52,469 nucleotides of DNA from Parachlamydiales bacterium (GCA_020051075.1 JAGVJP010000045.1:1-52469), one strand, 5' to 3'; positions 1 through 10,866 are shown, counted from the stretch's first letter. Notes: generated by a model from the letters alone, not told the origin. Numbers and translations are program-made.

Positions 1-66
1 AGCAGCTTAAACGGTAGGCAAAGCGGTACATGCTGGATGGATTTTTTTTTAATCCCTATTATGCAA

Positions 67-127
67 CAACGCCCTTCCGCACTCCAAACGCTTCGCGCTG
101 AAAAAATGGGTAATGGTAAGGGCGTTG
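67..127. repeat. Inverted repeat with CCAAACGCTTCGCGC motif
   Basis: CAACGCCCTT (67-76) and AAGGGCGTTG (118-127) are inverted copies. Between them lies CTCCAAACGCTTCGCGC (82-98), which recurs at 6638-6652 and, inverted, at 6673-6685. This looks like one copy of a dispersed intergenic repeat family. The first 500 bases otherwise show no gene I would defend. Confidence 0.6.
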
Positions 128-163
128 CCCTGGGTATGAATAAGTTAAATATCGCAGCCTGAA

Positions 164-207
164 GAGGCTGTCAATAAATTTAACATGTTAAATTTATTGA
201 CAGCCTC
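164..207. repeat. Perfect 44-bp palindrome
   Basis: Two 22-base arms without a loop, beginning GAGGCTG and ending CAGCCTC, are exact reverse complements. The surrounding 500 bases contain no convincing gene. The palindrome could act as a bidirectional terminator or be the remnant of a small mobile repeat; no T-tract follows it directly. Confidence 0.85.
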
Positions 208-245
208 GAAAGACTGCAAGACGAAGAGAATCTTAGCTTGATGCG

Positions 246-312
246 TATGCCTGCCTTTCCTGCGAAGTGATCTTGCCTATCCTGTTCTCCGTGCCCTCTG
301 TGCCTCTGTGTT
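246..312. repeat. Composite dispersed repeat (ATCCTG-type plus CTCTGTGCCTCTGTG-type)
   Basis: A TCTTGCCTATCCTG stretch is followed directly by a GTGCCCTCTGTGCCTCTGTG stretch. The first part matches the GGATAGG/CCTATCC repeat family seen at 5736-5877, 23335-23398 and 26155-26417. The second resembles the CTTTGCG family at 1384-1436, 6487-6520 and 10244-10411. Confidence 0.55.
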
Positions 313-513
313 TCAGAAAGCGTTGACATGGCTTGAATTTTCTAAGTTCGGATTATTGAGCATCCCTCATCTTCATCGAAAGCCTCATGGAGAAGGATTC
401 TGGTTCCATTGGAGCCGCCATCTTGCGATTTTTCTGTATTTTTTTTATTGTTTAATTATTTTTATTTTGTTACCATGTATTATATTAAAAAATAATACAA
501 CTTAGAAGTTTTT

Positions 514-1383
<870 letters not shown>

Positions 1384-1436
1384 TCACACCTCTTTGCGTC
1401 TTTGCGTCTCTTGTACTCCTTTGCGTTAATAAAGGG
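1384..1436. repeat. CTTTGCG dispersed repeat
   Basis: Contains CTCTTTGCGTCTTTGCG, then a CTCTTGTACTCCTTTGCG stretch and TTAATAAAG. A nearly identical copy sits at 10362-10411 and inverted copies at 10244-10294 and 6487-6520. It is intergenic in every case here. Confidence 0.75.
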
Positions 1437-1583
1437 GGAGACGTGAATGGTGAAGATATCGGAATGGATGTGAAATAATATTTTGTCAAAAAAGATCTTT
1501 CTGCTAATTTCACGGCATAACATGGAACTCAGTTGTCATAACTGAACCAAAGTCAATTTGGCTAAAACATGTTTGGAGCGGGG

Positions 1584-4500
1584 ATGCGTTCAGATTACCA
1601 ACAGATTCTATTGATCATTGCCGGGATTGTCGTTTCAGCGCTTCTTGGCGTCTTCTTCTATCGTGAAATTTTCCCGGAATATAAAATCTACCAAGAAGAT
1701 TATCTTGCTCTAGAAGAATTTCGTTCAAGTTACACACATCAGTCGATCCCTCCATTTAAGGTAGAGGTGAAGCAGATTGTCATCGAAGATGAACGCAATG
1801 GACCTCCAGTCATTGATCGATGCACCTCCTGTCATGTGGCATTAGAAATTCCTTATTTTTCTCCGACCAAAATCGCTAAAGATTTAAATGGCAATGTTGT
1901 TCTCGATTCCGAAGGACACCCTCTTAAAATCCCTAACGAAGAGTATATCTGGAAAAAACTGGACGAAAAAATTGCCGAGTTGCGCGACGATAAAGTGATT
2001 ACACAACTCCGTGAAAATAATGAGTCAGCCGAAGTGAGCCGCCGTCAAGCTTTAGCAGACAAATACACCGCATTGAAGACAGCGCAGGTGGGTGACTCTG
2101 TCTATGATGTGACTAAAGTTCTCATGATGCATCCGTTGATGGGAAATGAAACAAGGCCTTTTGAATTCCATCCTGTTGAAGAGTATGGCTGCACGAGCTG
2201 CCATAATGGGAATGGGAGAGGTTTAGTGACAGACAAGGCTCATGGGCCTGTTTTCGACGACCAATATGACATTGAATATCTTGGCCCAGAACCTCATTTC
2301 ACCGAAATAGACCAGGCAAATGATCCTCGATTTTCAAAGGTCTTTAATCATAAGCCAGGCCATGAGTTGCTATTCCAGACAACCCCTCTCTTTGTCGGAG
2401 CTCTCATACAAGCTAAATGCATGGAATGCCATCAAACCGCCGGTTCTGAATTGCTTCAAGCAGCGAGTACTGCATCAGATTTATCCCAGCAGCGCCAAGC
2501 TCAAGTTGAGAAACTGACCACCGCCTATCAACAAGAGAAAGAGGCTGTCCTCAACTTATTAGCGTTGCTTGATAGCATCAGACGGTTAGGGTTGCAAAAA
2601 GCCATGGAAGCACTGCAGGAAAAATCTTTAGTTTATATATTGCCTGCGCAGGAGCTTGAACATATCGCTGCGCAGTTGCAATATCTCACTAAAGCCAAAA
2701 AAGGGCAGCCTTTTGGAAATGCTGCGCAGAACAATGTTTTAAACAGTATTGAGAATGACTTGACAGCTTTGATTGGTTCTTCTTCTCTTGTAGAAATTCT
2801 TGAAGGACTCTATAAGCAACAAGGTCTTTCGGCTTTAGAATCTTTTTTAAAGCAATATCAGGGCGATCCGCAGGCAAGGGGAAGCTTATTTGTCAAAGGC
2901 GAGAGGCTGGACTTAAATCAAGATCTCCTGGCCCATGCCATGGAGGCTGAGAAGTCATTGACTGTCACAACAGGGGATCAGAAGGTGATTTCGGCCCTAA
3001 GTTCAGATGTCGATGAACTCACGCGCAACTATCAGAGGGGAAAAGAATTATTCTTGTCTCAGGCTTGTTATGCCTGCCATCGGATTTCTGGCTTGGCTCG
3101 CGGAGGGGTCGGTCCGGAGCTCACTCGTATTGGTCAAAGCTATCCGTGGTATATCAAAGAATCGGTTGTTTGGCCTCAAGCTGATTTGAAGACGTCAACG
3201 ATGCCCAATATGCGGATGGATCATCATGAGTTAGAAGACTTGATGGCATTCCTCCTGGCACAGAAAGGGGGTAACCGTGCGACATCACAAACGGCCTACA
3301 AAACAGCTCTTCAAGGATGGGAAGCTGGCAAGAAAATGCCTTGGGAAAAGCCAATTTCTCCAGCACAGATTTATGACCTCCGCCACTCCATGACCATATT
3401 TGCAACCGAAGGATGTGCCAGCTGCCATCGCTTGCAAGGTTTCGATTCTAATGTCGGCTTCGCTGTTGAGAAGCAGGAACATTCCTTCGATCAGCTTTAT
3501 CAGGAGCAAACATGGTTTAGAAAGCTGTTTCCTGAAGTGATACACTATGTCGATTACGACCAAGAGCTTCCTGGATCTGAAATCGTTGCAAAAATTGAAC
3601 AGCATGCTGATGAAATTGATCGGCGCATTGCCTCCGATGTGCGAAAGAATGGTATCCTGGAAGAGATTGACAGCAAGTTTTCCGAGGCGATAGAGGCGCT
3701 ATATTCGCCTTTTAGATACGCTTCACGCGCAAAAAATAATTATTACACCACTCTCATTAGCCAAGAGAACGATCCTCTAAAGATTGCTCAACTCAAAGAA
3801 GAACATCAAGCATGGAAAGACCGAGTCCATCGCTTGCTCATGGTTTATATCCAAACCTATGGGTTGGGCCGCCTCATCGGCCCGCATCTCAACTGGACGG
3901 GGATCTACCGCTCTGACGAATGGCTGATGGAACATTTTCATAATCCTTCTGGTCATGTCCCCCGCTCGATTATGCCTGCTTTTCCTTTTGACGATTCAAA
4001 ATTTTATGCATTGACGTATATGTTAGATCAATTAAGCGTGCGTAACCGCAATGCGATCCGCCAGATATGGGATCACCAAGGCTTTGATGCGAAACAAGCT
4101 TATGAGATGTTGTGCGCGCAGTGCCACGGTATCGATATGTTCGGCAATGGCGCGATTGCTGAATGGCTTTACCCCATTCCTAAAAACCTTCGCAATGCCG
4201 AATTCCTCCGCAATCTCACTAAAGATAGGGTGGTTTTCTCGATCATCCATGGAGTGAAAGGCACTCCTATGCCTCCTTGGGGTGAATTTGCTGAGGGGAA
4301 AATCTCGGAAATTAAAGCGATCTCACACGGGACCCCAGTGCTGAAAGAAGAAGAAGTTCACTTCTTGGTCGACTGGCTTTATTCTGATTTGCCTGGAGGA
4401 GAGGTGATCAAAGGGGCCGAGGTGCTCAAATGGAAATATACCCCTGAAGATGTGATCGAAGAGCTGGAAAGAGAGGGGAGTCAACTCAAACCATTGCCAG

Positions 4501-5696
4501 AAAAATCTCGGCCAAAGAAGGCTGGAGCTGAACCGGATCTTTCGGTCTTATTGTCAGCGGACAATCAATATTACGCTTCACTTCATCCGATCATCTACCC
4601 CCAGAAGCCTGTAGATGAGAAAGTCGATGAGAAAATTTCAGACATCTTTGATGTTCTCCCAAATCCCACTGACACCCATGAAAAAAGTTATTACATTAAG
4701 AAAAGATATTACACTCCACAAAATATTGAAGCAGGAAAAGCCTTTTTCTTAGTTAACTGCGCGATCTGCCATGGCAATGAAGGGGAGGGGAGCGGCAAGC
4801 GAAGCGAGGTGATGGCGGGGGCCAAGCCGCGGATGTTGACCAACCTCGATTGGGTTCAGTCCAGAGATGACCTCAGGTTGCTGCGTTCGATCAAATACGG
4901 CGTTCCTGGAACAGCCATGACGCCATGGGGGGATTTTACCGGTTCTTTGCAGCGTCTGCAGCTGGTGATTTTTATTCGTTCCTTGTCAGAAGAGCATGAA
5001 CGGCGCGAAAAGCTCTCACAGGCTTTATACCAAGCTTATGATGTGCCGCTAGTGATAATAGAGTCAGCTCGAGTGGAAAGGAGTATAGAACTTCAGAAAC
5101 TGAAGGCTGAATTGAGGCAATCGCAAGCCAAAGAAGAGAGCCTGGTTAACTCTGCGATGAGCAGCGACCAGTCGCGGCAAGAATTCCTTCAAGTGCATGA
5201 GCAAAAGCTTTCCTTGATGAAGGAGATACAACAACTCGAAGGGGATGATGAAGAATACCTCCTGTTAAAGAAAGAGATCAGGAAAGAGCGGGAGATCTAT
5301 TTTAATCTTGGAGCCGCTCTAATCAATAAACAGGTGGAAAGCCAGCTGTTAGATGACTTCATCGAGATGATCAAGTTGAACGATCAGCGCTATGCCATCG
5401 AAAAGCAACAGCTGATCTTTCATCAGACAGATGCTGTTGATGGTAAAATTGTTGCTGTCAGACAACAAATTGTACAGGTTCTGGATCAGCAAATGGCTGA
5501 GCTGCGGAGCGCACGCCAGATTCTCGAGGGGAAGATAGCGACAGAAAGACGGCGAGAGGAGCTTGCAAACAATCAAATTGAAATCGATAGCCTGATCAAA
5601 CTTAAGGCTAAGCTGCTCACAGAGACGCAAGAAGCCTTAAGACTGGTTCAGGAACAGAAGGAAATTGTCGCCAAAATCAAATCAGGGTCAAGATGA
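1584..5696 (+). CDS. Giant seven-CxxCH multiheme cytochrome c with C-terminal coiled coil
   Basis: Start chosen at ATG 1584 because GGAG (1575-1578) lies five bases upstream; an in-frame ATG at 1569 is the alternative, and residues below count from it (1375 aa). One N-terminal transmembrane helix (residues 12-31) would anchor the protein facing the periplasm. Seven heme c sites are visible: CTSCH 85, CTSCH 208, CMECH 284, CYACH 500, CASCH 616, CAQCH 849 and CAICH 1064. Regions around 490-570, 840-930 and 1050-1140 read as class I cytochrome c domains with a downstream Met (for example TMPNM). Residues from about 1150 to the end are charged heptad-rich helices, predicted coiled coil. Its role is probably electron transfer in a respiratory chain, by inference. 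Partner genes, if any, lie left of the window. This size and architecture are not typical of Chlamydiaceae. Confidence 0.88.
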   Translation: MRSDYQQILLIIAGIVVSALLGVFFYREIFPEYKIYQEDYLALEEFRSSYTHQSIPPFKVEVKQIVIEDERNGPPVIDRCTSCHVALEIPYFSPTKIAKDLNGNVVLDSEGHPLKIPNEEYIWKKLDEKIAELRDDKVITQLRENNESAEVSRRQALADKYTALKTAQVGDSVYDVTKVLMMHPLMGNETRPFEFHPVEEYGCTSCHNGNGRGLVTDKAHGPVFDDQYDIEYLGPEPHFTEIDQANDPRFSKVFNHKPGHELLFQTTPLFVGALIQAKCMECHQTAGSELLQAASTASDLSQQRQAQVEKLTTAYQQEKEAVLNLLALLDSIRRLGLQKAMEALQEKSLVYILPAQELEHIAAQLQYLTKAKKGQPFGNAAQNNVLNSIENDLTALIGSSSLVEILEGLYKQQGLSALESFLKQYQGDPQARGSLFVKGERLDLNQDLLAHAMEAEKSLTVTTGDQKVISALSSDVDELTRNYQRGKELFLSQACYACHRISGLARGGVGPELTRIGQSYPWYIKESVVWPQADLKTSTMPNMRMDHHELEDLMAFLLAQKGGNRATSQTAYKTALQGWEAGKKMPWEKPISPAQIYDLRHSMTIFATEGCASCHRLQGFDSNVGFAVEKQEHSFDQLYQEQTWFRKLFPEVIHYVDYDQELPGSEIVAKIEQHADEIDRRIASDVRKNGILEEIDSKFSEAIEALYSPFRYASRAKNNYYTTLISQENDPLKIAQLKEEHQAWKDRVHRLLMVYIQTYGLGRLIGPHLNWTGIYRSDEWLMEHFHNPSGHVPRSIMPAFPFDDSKFYALTYMLDQLSVRNRNAIRQIWDHQGFDAKQAYEMLCAQCHGIDMFGNGAIAEWLYPIPKNLRNAEFLRNLTKDRVVFSIIHGVKGTPMPPWGEFAEGKISEIKAISHGTPVLKEEEVHFLVDWLYSDLPGGEVIKGAEVLKWKYTPEDVIEELEREGSQLKPLPEKSRPKKAGAEPDLSVLLSADNQYYASLHPIIYPQKPVDEKVDEKISDIFDVLPNPTDTHEKSYYIKKRYYTPQNIEAGKAFFLVNCAICHGNEGEGSGKRSEVMAGAKPRMLTNLDWVQSRDDLRLLRSIKYGVPGTAMTPWGDFTGSLQRLQLVIFIRSLSEEHERREKLSQALYQAYDVPLVIIESARVERSIELQKLKAELRQSQAKEESLVNSAMSSDQSRQEFLQVHEQKLSLMKEIQQLEGDDEEYLLLKKEIRKEREIYFNLGAALINKQVESQLLDDFIEMIKLNDQRYAIEKQQLIFHQTDAVDGKIVAVRQQIVQVLDQQMAELRSARQILEGKIATERRREELANNQIEIDSLIKLKAKLLTETQEALRLVQEQKEIVAKIKSGSR

Positions 5697-5735
5697 ACAG
5701 GATCGGCAACACACATCACTTTCCAGAATACAATT

Positions 5736-5877
5736 AACAGGATAAGGAGGATGGGAAGGATAGGAAAAGATAATAAAATGGGAAATAAGTACCTTCTTGG
5801 ATAATAAAAGAAATAGACGATCATCCTCTATTTTTTTTATTCTTCCTATCCTGTTTTTTATCTTGCGTATCTTGTTT
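5736..5877. repeat. GGATAGG/CCTATCC inverted repeat region (possible bidirectional terminator)
   Basis: AACAGGATAAGGAGGATGGG and related units on the left (5736-5779) face TTCCTATCCTG and ATCTTGCGTATCTTG units on the right (5829-5877). The stretch lies between the convergent ends of the cytochrome and cytidine deaminase genes. A large hairpin could form in either transcript, with T-rich runs nearby. Confidence 0.6.
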
Positions 5878-6354
5878 TCACTCGAGGTTGTGAGGACCAA
5901 ACGCATTGGGCAGCAAAACATCAAGAGTGGTTTCTCCTGTGATTGTCCCTTTGCTGTTAATCGTGATCACCTGCATGTGCGGTCCGAATTCATTCAAGAC
6001 TTGGCGGCAGGCTCCACAGGGGGTGCCGCCATCGCGGGTGGCAACAACAACAGCGATGAAGGAACGAACCCCTTCAGAAGCTGCCTTGAATACTGCAGTC
6101 CGTTCAGCACAATTGGTTAGGCCGTAAGAGGCATTTTCCACATTGCACCCTTTATAGATCGTGCCGCTTTCAGTCAAAAGGGCGGCGCCTACAGGATAGT
6201 TTGAATAAGGACAATACGCTTGATTTTGGGCTTCAAGAGCAGAAAGAATAAGAGCTTGTTTTTGATCAGATGAGATCATGCTTGCTCCATAGGTTAACGA
6301 AGTTGCAGAAACTAATGTAGATGTAAACAGGGCACATAAAACAGACATTCTCAT
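5878..6354 (-). CDS. cdd: Cytidine deaminase with probable signal peptide
   Basis: The protein hydrolytically deaminates cytidine or deoxycytidine to uridine, a step of pyrimidine salvage. It has the homotetrameric Cdd signature: zinc/catalytic C-A-E (residues 82-84, in NCAERTA) and P-C-G-A-C (C113, C116), with AYCPYSNYPVGAA upstream. Three starts compete. ATG 6354 has a perfect GGAGG five bases upstream and adds a hydrophobic leader of about 25 residues (MRMSVLCALF...TYGA) that looks like a signal peptide. ATG 6366 overlaps that Shine-Dalgarno sequence. ATG 6279 has a usable GGAG and would give the ordinary cytosolic length. The family is normally cytosolic, so export is an inference from the start choice. 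It stands alone, with a CTTTGCG repeat upstream. Confidence 0.85.
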   Translation of the reverse strand: MRMSVLCALFTSTLVSATSLTYGASMISSDQKQALILSALEAQNQAYCPYSNYPVGAALLTESGTIYKGCNVENASYGLTNCAERTAVFKAASEGVRSFIAVVVATRDGGTPCGACRQVLNEFGPHMQVITINSKGTITGETTLDVLLPNAFGPHNLE

Positions 6355-6486
6355 ATGAACCTCCATGCGTGTATTGGCAAGAAGGATGCATTAAAAGAAG
6401 ATTAGTTTTCAAGGATTTCGAATGATGTTGCTGAAATCTGGCATTAGACGGTCAACATCTCTGCGTTAATGATGCGCGCCAGCTCC

Positions 6487-6520
6487 TTTTTTTAACGCAA
6501 AGAAGGCGCAAAGAGGAGAA
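6487..6520. repeat. CTTTGCG dispersed repeat, inverted copy
   Basis: TTTTTTTAACGCAAAG followed by AAGGCGCAAAGAGGAG is the reverse complement of the repeat at 10362-10411. It lies in the 390-base gap (6355-6746) between the cytidine deaminase and the UIM protein. That gap otherwise holds only the inverted repeat at 6640-6685. Confidence 0.7.
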
Positions 6521-6639
6521 TATATAGCCGTGGGAGGGATATGGGAGATGTTTTTTTTCGTTAAAAAAAGATAGGGATAATTCAGGATCATACGTATGTT
6601 TGTTACTTGTTGATATGAAAGACGACGTCGATTGGGGCT

Positions 6640-6685
6640 CCAAACGCTTCGCCAAGCACAAAGACTGCTAGCGCGAAGCGTTTGG
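6640..6685. repeat. Inverted repeat CCAAACGCTTCGC / GCGAAGCGTTTGG
   Basis: Thirteen-base arms at 6640-6652 and 6673-6685 match perfectly. The same motif occurs at 84-96. The hairpin lies just past the 3' end of the minus-strand gene at 6747 and could help end its transcript. Confidence 0.75.
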
Positions 6686-6746
6686 ATTGCGAAAGACCTC
6701 TTTCGCTTTCTTGTGGAGAGTTTATCCTATCTCAGTTCTTAAAGGA

Positions 6747-7907
6747 TTAGAACTTTGTTTGGAATTCTCTTGTTTGCTCGACATTGAGTATGAGTTCAGT
6801 TGTTCCCGCTCCTTCTGGCGATGCGCTCTGAAACATTCCATAAACATTACGCAATTCGTGTTCAGCAATAGTTCGATGGTGTTTGCTGATGTAGGTCAAA
6901 ACGAGGTAAGGGTTGCCTATTTCATTGCGTTCAATTTTAGAAGATTTAAAACTTAGTCTGTTTATTCTTCCTGCATTTTCTACTGCCTGTTCCAGTGTCG
7001 AAGAACCTTGAATAGTTGTTGGCAATCGTGCCGCTGCTCTTGTGGGCATTTGAAAATCGGATCTGAGCTGATATGAGCTGTCTCCCATGTGGTGTGGAAG
7101 AGAGGGATATTTCTCCATTTCAGAAAGGCGCAGTGCCGCAGCTAACGCTTCTTCTTCTTGCTGTCTTTGTTGCTCTTGGAGGCTTTCTGCTGCAGTTTGC
7201 TCTTGTAATGATAAAAGCTCAGCTTGGCGTAATTGTTCTTCTTCTGAGGCCGCGAGTGGATCGATGGGCAATCGTGGCACCGAAGATGGAACACTCGGAG
7301 TTAACCGAGAAGGCTGAAATTGAGAAGTCGTCGGATATGTTGGCTGAGCACTTGGATATGTTGGCTCACCATAGGTTGGTTGAGTACTTGGATATGATGG
7401 TTGGCCATATGTTGGCTGAGCACTCGGATATTGATAATATGTTGGCTGAGCACTTGGATATGGTTGAGGCGCAGATGGCTGAATAGTCGGAATTTGCTGA
7501 GAGTGATATAATCGCGAAAGCCCTGCGAACCGTGCTAGTTCTGCTTCCTGCCGCTGCGATTGCTGATAGTCAAATTCAGAGACCAACTCAGCTAGGCGTA
7601 TTTCTTCATCTTCTGATAGCGTTGGTGTGGGGGCTGTGGTTGGAGTGGTCTGAGGGCTGACTCTTTGAGTGTGATAATGGCGTGCCATTGCATCACGCTG
7701 TGCTTGTTCTGATGCGCGCATCTGGCGTTCTGTTTCTAATCGAGAAGCCTCTATGGCAGCAGCCATCTCTGGATATTCATGTTCTGTTGATGTGCTCGCT
7801 CCATAACCATCAGGACGAGTTGTCTCTGATACCGAAGCCGCTAGAGCTGCTGCTAATTCTAAATCTTCTTTTGAGATTCTACTTGGACCAAAACCTGTTG
7901 GATACAT
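6747..7907 (-). CDS. Multi-UIM (ubiquitin-interacting motif) protein, candidate host-directed effector
   Basis: No named family is recognised over the full 386 residues. Five segments fit the UIM pattern, acidic cluster then hydrophobic-x-x-Ala-x-x-x-Ser-x-x-acidic, exactly: residues 14-28 (A21, S25), 44-58 (A51, S55), 99-113 (A106, S110), 222-236 (A229, S233) and 251-265 (A258, S262). Between the third and fourth lies a Pro/Tyr/Gln-rich tract (about 141-200) of repeated YPSAQPTY-like units. Residues 300-386 may form a small folded domain. No signal peptide is seen, so secretion would have to use a type III-like route; this is inference. UIMs bind ubiquitin, which the bacterium lacks, so a role inside the amoebal or animal host is the natural reading. 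GAGGT precedes the ATG. Confidence 0.75.
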   Translation of the reverse strand: MYPTGFGPSRISKEDLELAAALAASVSETTRPDGYGASTSTEHEYPEMAAAIEASRLETERQMRASEQAQRDAMARHYHTQRVSPQTTPTTAPTPTLSEDEEIRLAELVSEFDYQQSQRQEAELARFAGLSRLYHSQQIPTIQPSAPQPYPSAQPTYYQYPSAQPTYGQPSYPSTQPTYGEPTYPSAQPTYPTTSQFQPSRLTPSVPSSVPRLPIDPLAASEEEQLRQAELLSLQEQTAAESLQEQQRQQEEEALAAALRLSEMEKYPSLPHHMGDSSYQLRSDFQMPTRAAARLPTTIQGSSTLEQAVENAGRINRLSFKSSKIERNEIGNPYLVLTYISKHHRTIAEHELRNVYGMFQSASPEGAGTTELILNVEQTREFQTKF

Positions 7908-8060
7908 GATTTTACCTCTTATTAAATTGTTTAGTTAAATTACTTGCTTATTGTATTACAATTAAATAATTTTAATGTGAATAAATCGTAAAGAAGATGT
8001 TAAGTGCAATAACTATGAAGCGCTTACGGGTAGGGCTTAATGTTTTGGAGAAGACTTTTT

Positions 8061-9272
<1,212 letters not shown>

Positions 9273-9326
9273 TCGCAAAATAATCGGTTACAGCTTTTAC
9301 CTCAAGAATTATATACTCACATCGTG

Positions 9327-10220
9327 CTAACCTGAGCATTCTTCAGGGAACATCCATTTTTTTAATTCGGGGACGAAGCGAAGGATTGTAGTGTCTTCAC
9401 AGACATTAATTTCTTCCTTAGCATGTAGAAGATCATCTACGGGAAAATTCCAGAAGACTCTGAGAGGGTATTTACGATTCCAGAAGAAATCTTCATCTCT
9501 AACCCAATAATGGTTAATCCTTATCTTATCTACTTGAACATAAGGACTAAATGGACCGCTAAATTCTACCCGGTCGGTATTATTTTGTTGGTATCCAGAA
9601 CAATATTGTGCGTGATGAGGGTTTCCCATAGATATGACATAGAGAGGTTGAACAATCGACTTTATGTGGATATTTGAACGGTAATCTTTTGGAGCACACC
9701 GAGTCAGTTTTTCTATCATCAACTCATCAGGCTGCACCTTTTCGCAATTCGATGTTCCAAACATTTGCCAATTCACGCCAATCCCTGCACAATCGCGATA
9801 TTCTTCTAGTAGCTCAAGCAAAGAATCCGTTTGTACAGGAACAAGAAATTCATCTGAATCTATTATTGCTAACCAACGGCTTCTCCCTCTAGCTTTCTCA
9901 ATGGATCTGTTATAAAAAGGCATCTGGTTGTTCCAGACAAAATCTCCCTCATTTTGCATGACATCCGGATTGTTGTAGATATCTTCAACTTCAACAATGC
10001 CTATTTCTATATAGGGAGCAAGGACTTCCCGGAAGTTGTCTTGACTATTGTGATTACAGAGATAGAAATGCTGGACCCCAACGAGGATGTGATACTCGAT
10101 CCATTCTTTCAAATAGTTGGCTTCATTTCGAAAGATCATGCAAGCCGACAATTCATGTTCGAACTCCGCACTCAGGGAGGAACACGTCAAAAGCATAAAG
10201 ATGATGAATTTCTTGAACAT
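9327..10220 (-). CDS. Exported glycosyltransferase, GT92/DUF23-like
   Basis: Residues 1-18 (MFKKFIIFMLLTCSSLSA) form a signal peptide. The next segment, ACMIFRNEANYLKEWIEYH, is typical of GT92-type glycosyltransferases, and IIDSDEF at 119-125 supplies the DxD-like nucleotide-sugar/metal site. Length (297 aa) fits a single GT-A domain. Donor and acceptor cannot be told from sequence. A nucleotide-sugar enzyme with a cleavable signal peptide is odd in a Gram-negative periplasm; secretion into the host, or membrane retention through the leader, would make more sense. It sits between rplQ and gapA, which are adjacent in Chlamydia, so it is a local insertion. Confidence 0.75.
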   Translation of the reverse strand: MFKKFIIFMLLTCSSLSAEFEHELSACMIFRNEANYLKEWIEYHILVGVQHFYLCNHNSQDNFREVLAPYIEIGIVEVEDIYNNPDVMQNEGDFVWNNQMPFYNRSIEKARGRSRWLAIIDSDEFLVPVQTDSLLELLEEYRDCAGIGVNWQMFGTSNCEKVQPDELMIEKLTRCAPKDYRSNIHIKSIVQPLYVISMGNPHHAQYCSGYQQNNTDRVEFSGPFSPYVQVDKIRINHYWVRDEDFFWNRKYPLRVFWNFPVDDLLHAKEEINVCEDTTILRFVPELKKWMFPEECSG

Positions 10221-10243
10221 GTGCGTCTTCTCCGTTTTCGATC

Positions 10244-10411
10244 CCCCTTTTTAAACGCAAAGGAGCACAAGAGGCGCAAAGTCTCAAAGAAGTGATGATG
10301 AAATCAACGATGTTTCTTTTTTTAAAATCTTTTAAAAAACTCTCCACCCCAATTTCTCACTGCTCTTTGCGTCTTTGCGCCTCTTGTGCTCCTTGCGTTA
10401 AAAAAGGAGAG
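10244..10411. terminator. Paired CTTTGCG repeats forming a large hairpin past rplQ
   Basis: TTTTTAAACGCAAAGGAGCA (and on to about 10294) is answered by CTCTTTGCGTCTTTGCGCC (10362-10411, ending TTGCGTTAAAAAAGGAG) in inverted order. Arms are around 45 bases, separated by about 70. The structure begins 13 bases after the rplQ stop and probably ends the long ribosomal transcript. It is also two copies of the dispersed repeat. Confidence 0.6.
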
Positions 10412-10423
10412 ATGTGCAGGTTC

Positions 10424-10852
10424 TTAGCTTGCTAAATATTCAATCAGGCAATACTGGGCGTTATCACCAATACGGTGTCCCAATTTAGTGATTCGGGTAT
10501 ATCCCCCTTGCCGGTCGGCAAAGCGGGGGGCCAGTTCATCAAAGAGCTTGCCAATGACAAATCGATCGTCATTGTAAGAAGAGGTGTTTCCTTCTTTGGC
10601 TTCTCTATTCTGCTTTGAACTTAGCTTATTGAAACGAACCATTAAGTTGGCAATCGCTTGGCGACGGGCTGCTAAGGTGTTCTTTTTGGCAAGCGTAATC
10701 ATCCGGTCTGCATAGCGGCGCAAAGCTTTGGCTTTTGGCACAGTCGTTTTTATCTTCCCTTCAGTGATTAACGACTTTAACATGTTAGCAAACATACATC
10801 TACGATGGGATGTCGTTCGACCGAGCTTACAAGTTTGATTAAGGTGTCTCAT
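10424..10852 (-). CDS. rplQ: 50S ribosomal protein L17
   Basis: Structural protein of the large subunit near the exit tunnel. The start [24 protein letters not shown] is the diagnostic L17 N-terminus, with the helical core and [19 protein letters not shown] at the end; 142 aa, a normal length. It is the last gene of the cluster, 14 bases after rpoA. Confidence 0.97.
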   Translation of the reverse strand: MRHLNQTCKLGRTTSHRRCMFANMLKSLITEGKIKTTVPKAKALRRYADRMITLAKKNTLAARRQAIANLMVRFNKLSSKQNREAKEGNTSSYNDDRFVIGKLFDELAPRFADRQGGYTRITKLGHRIGDNAQYCLIEYLAS

Positions 10853-10866
10853 AACTGTCTAACCTA

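Noticed and set aside
308..505. 65-codon ORF near the left end
   Set aside because: Starts inside a dispersed repeat, has no ribosome-binding site and ends in AT-rich low-complexity codons.
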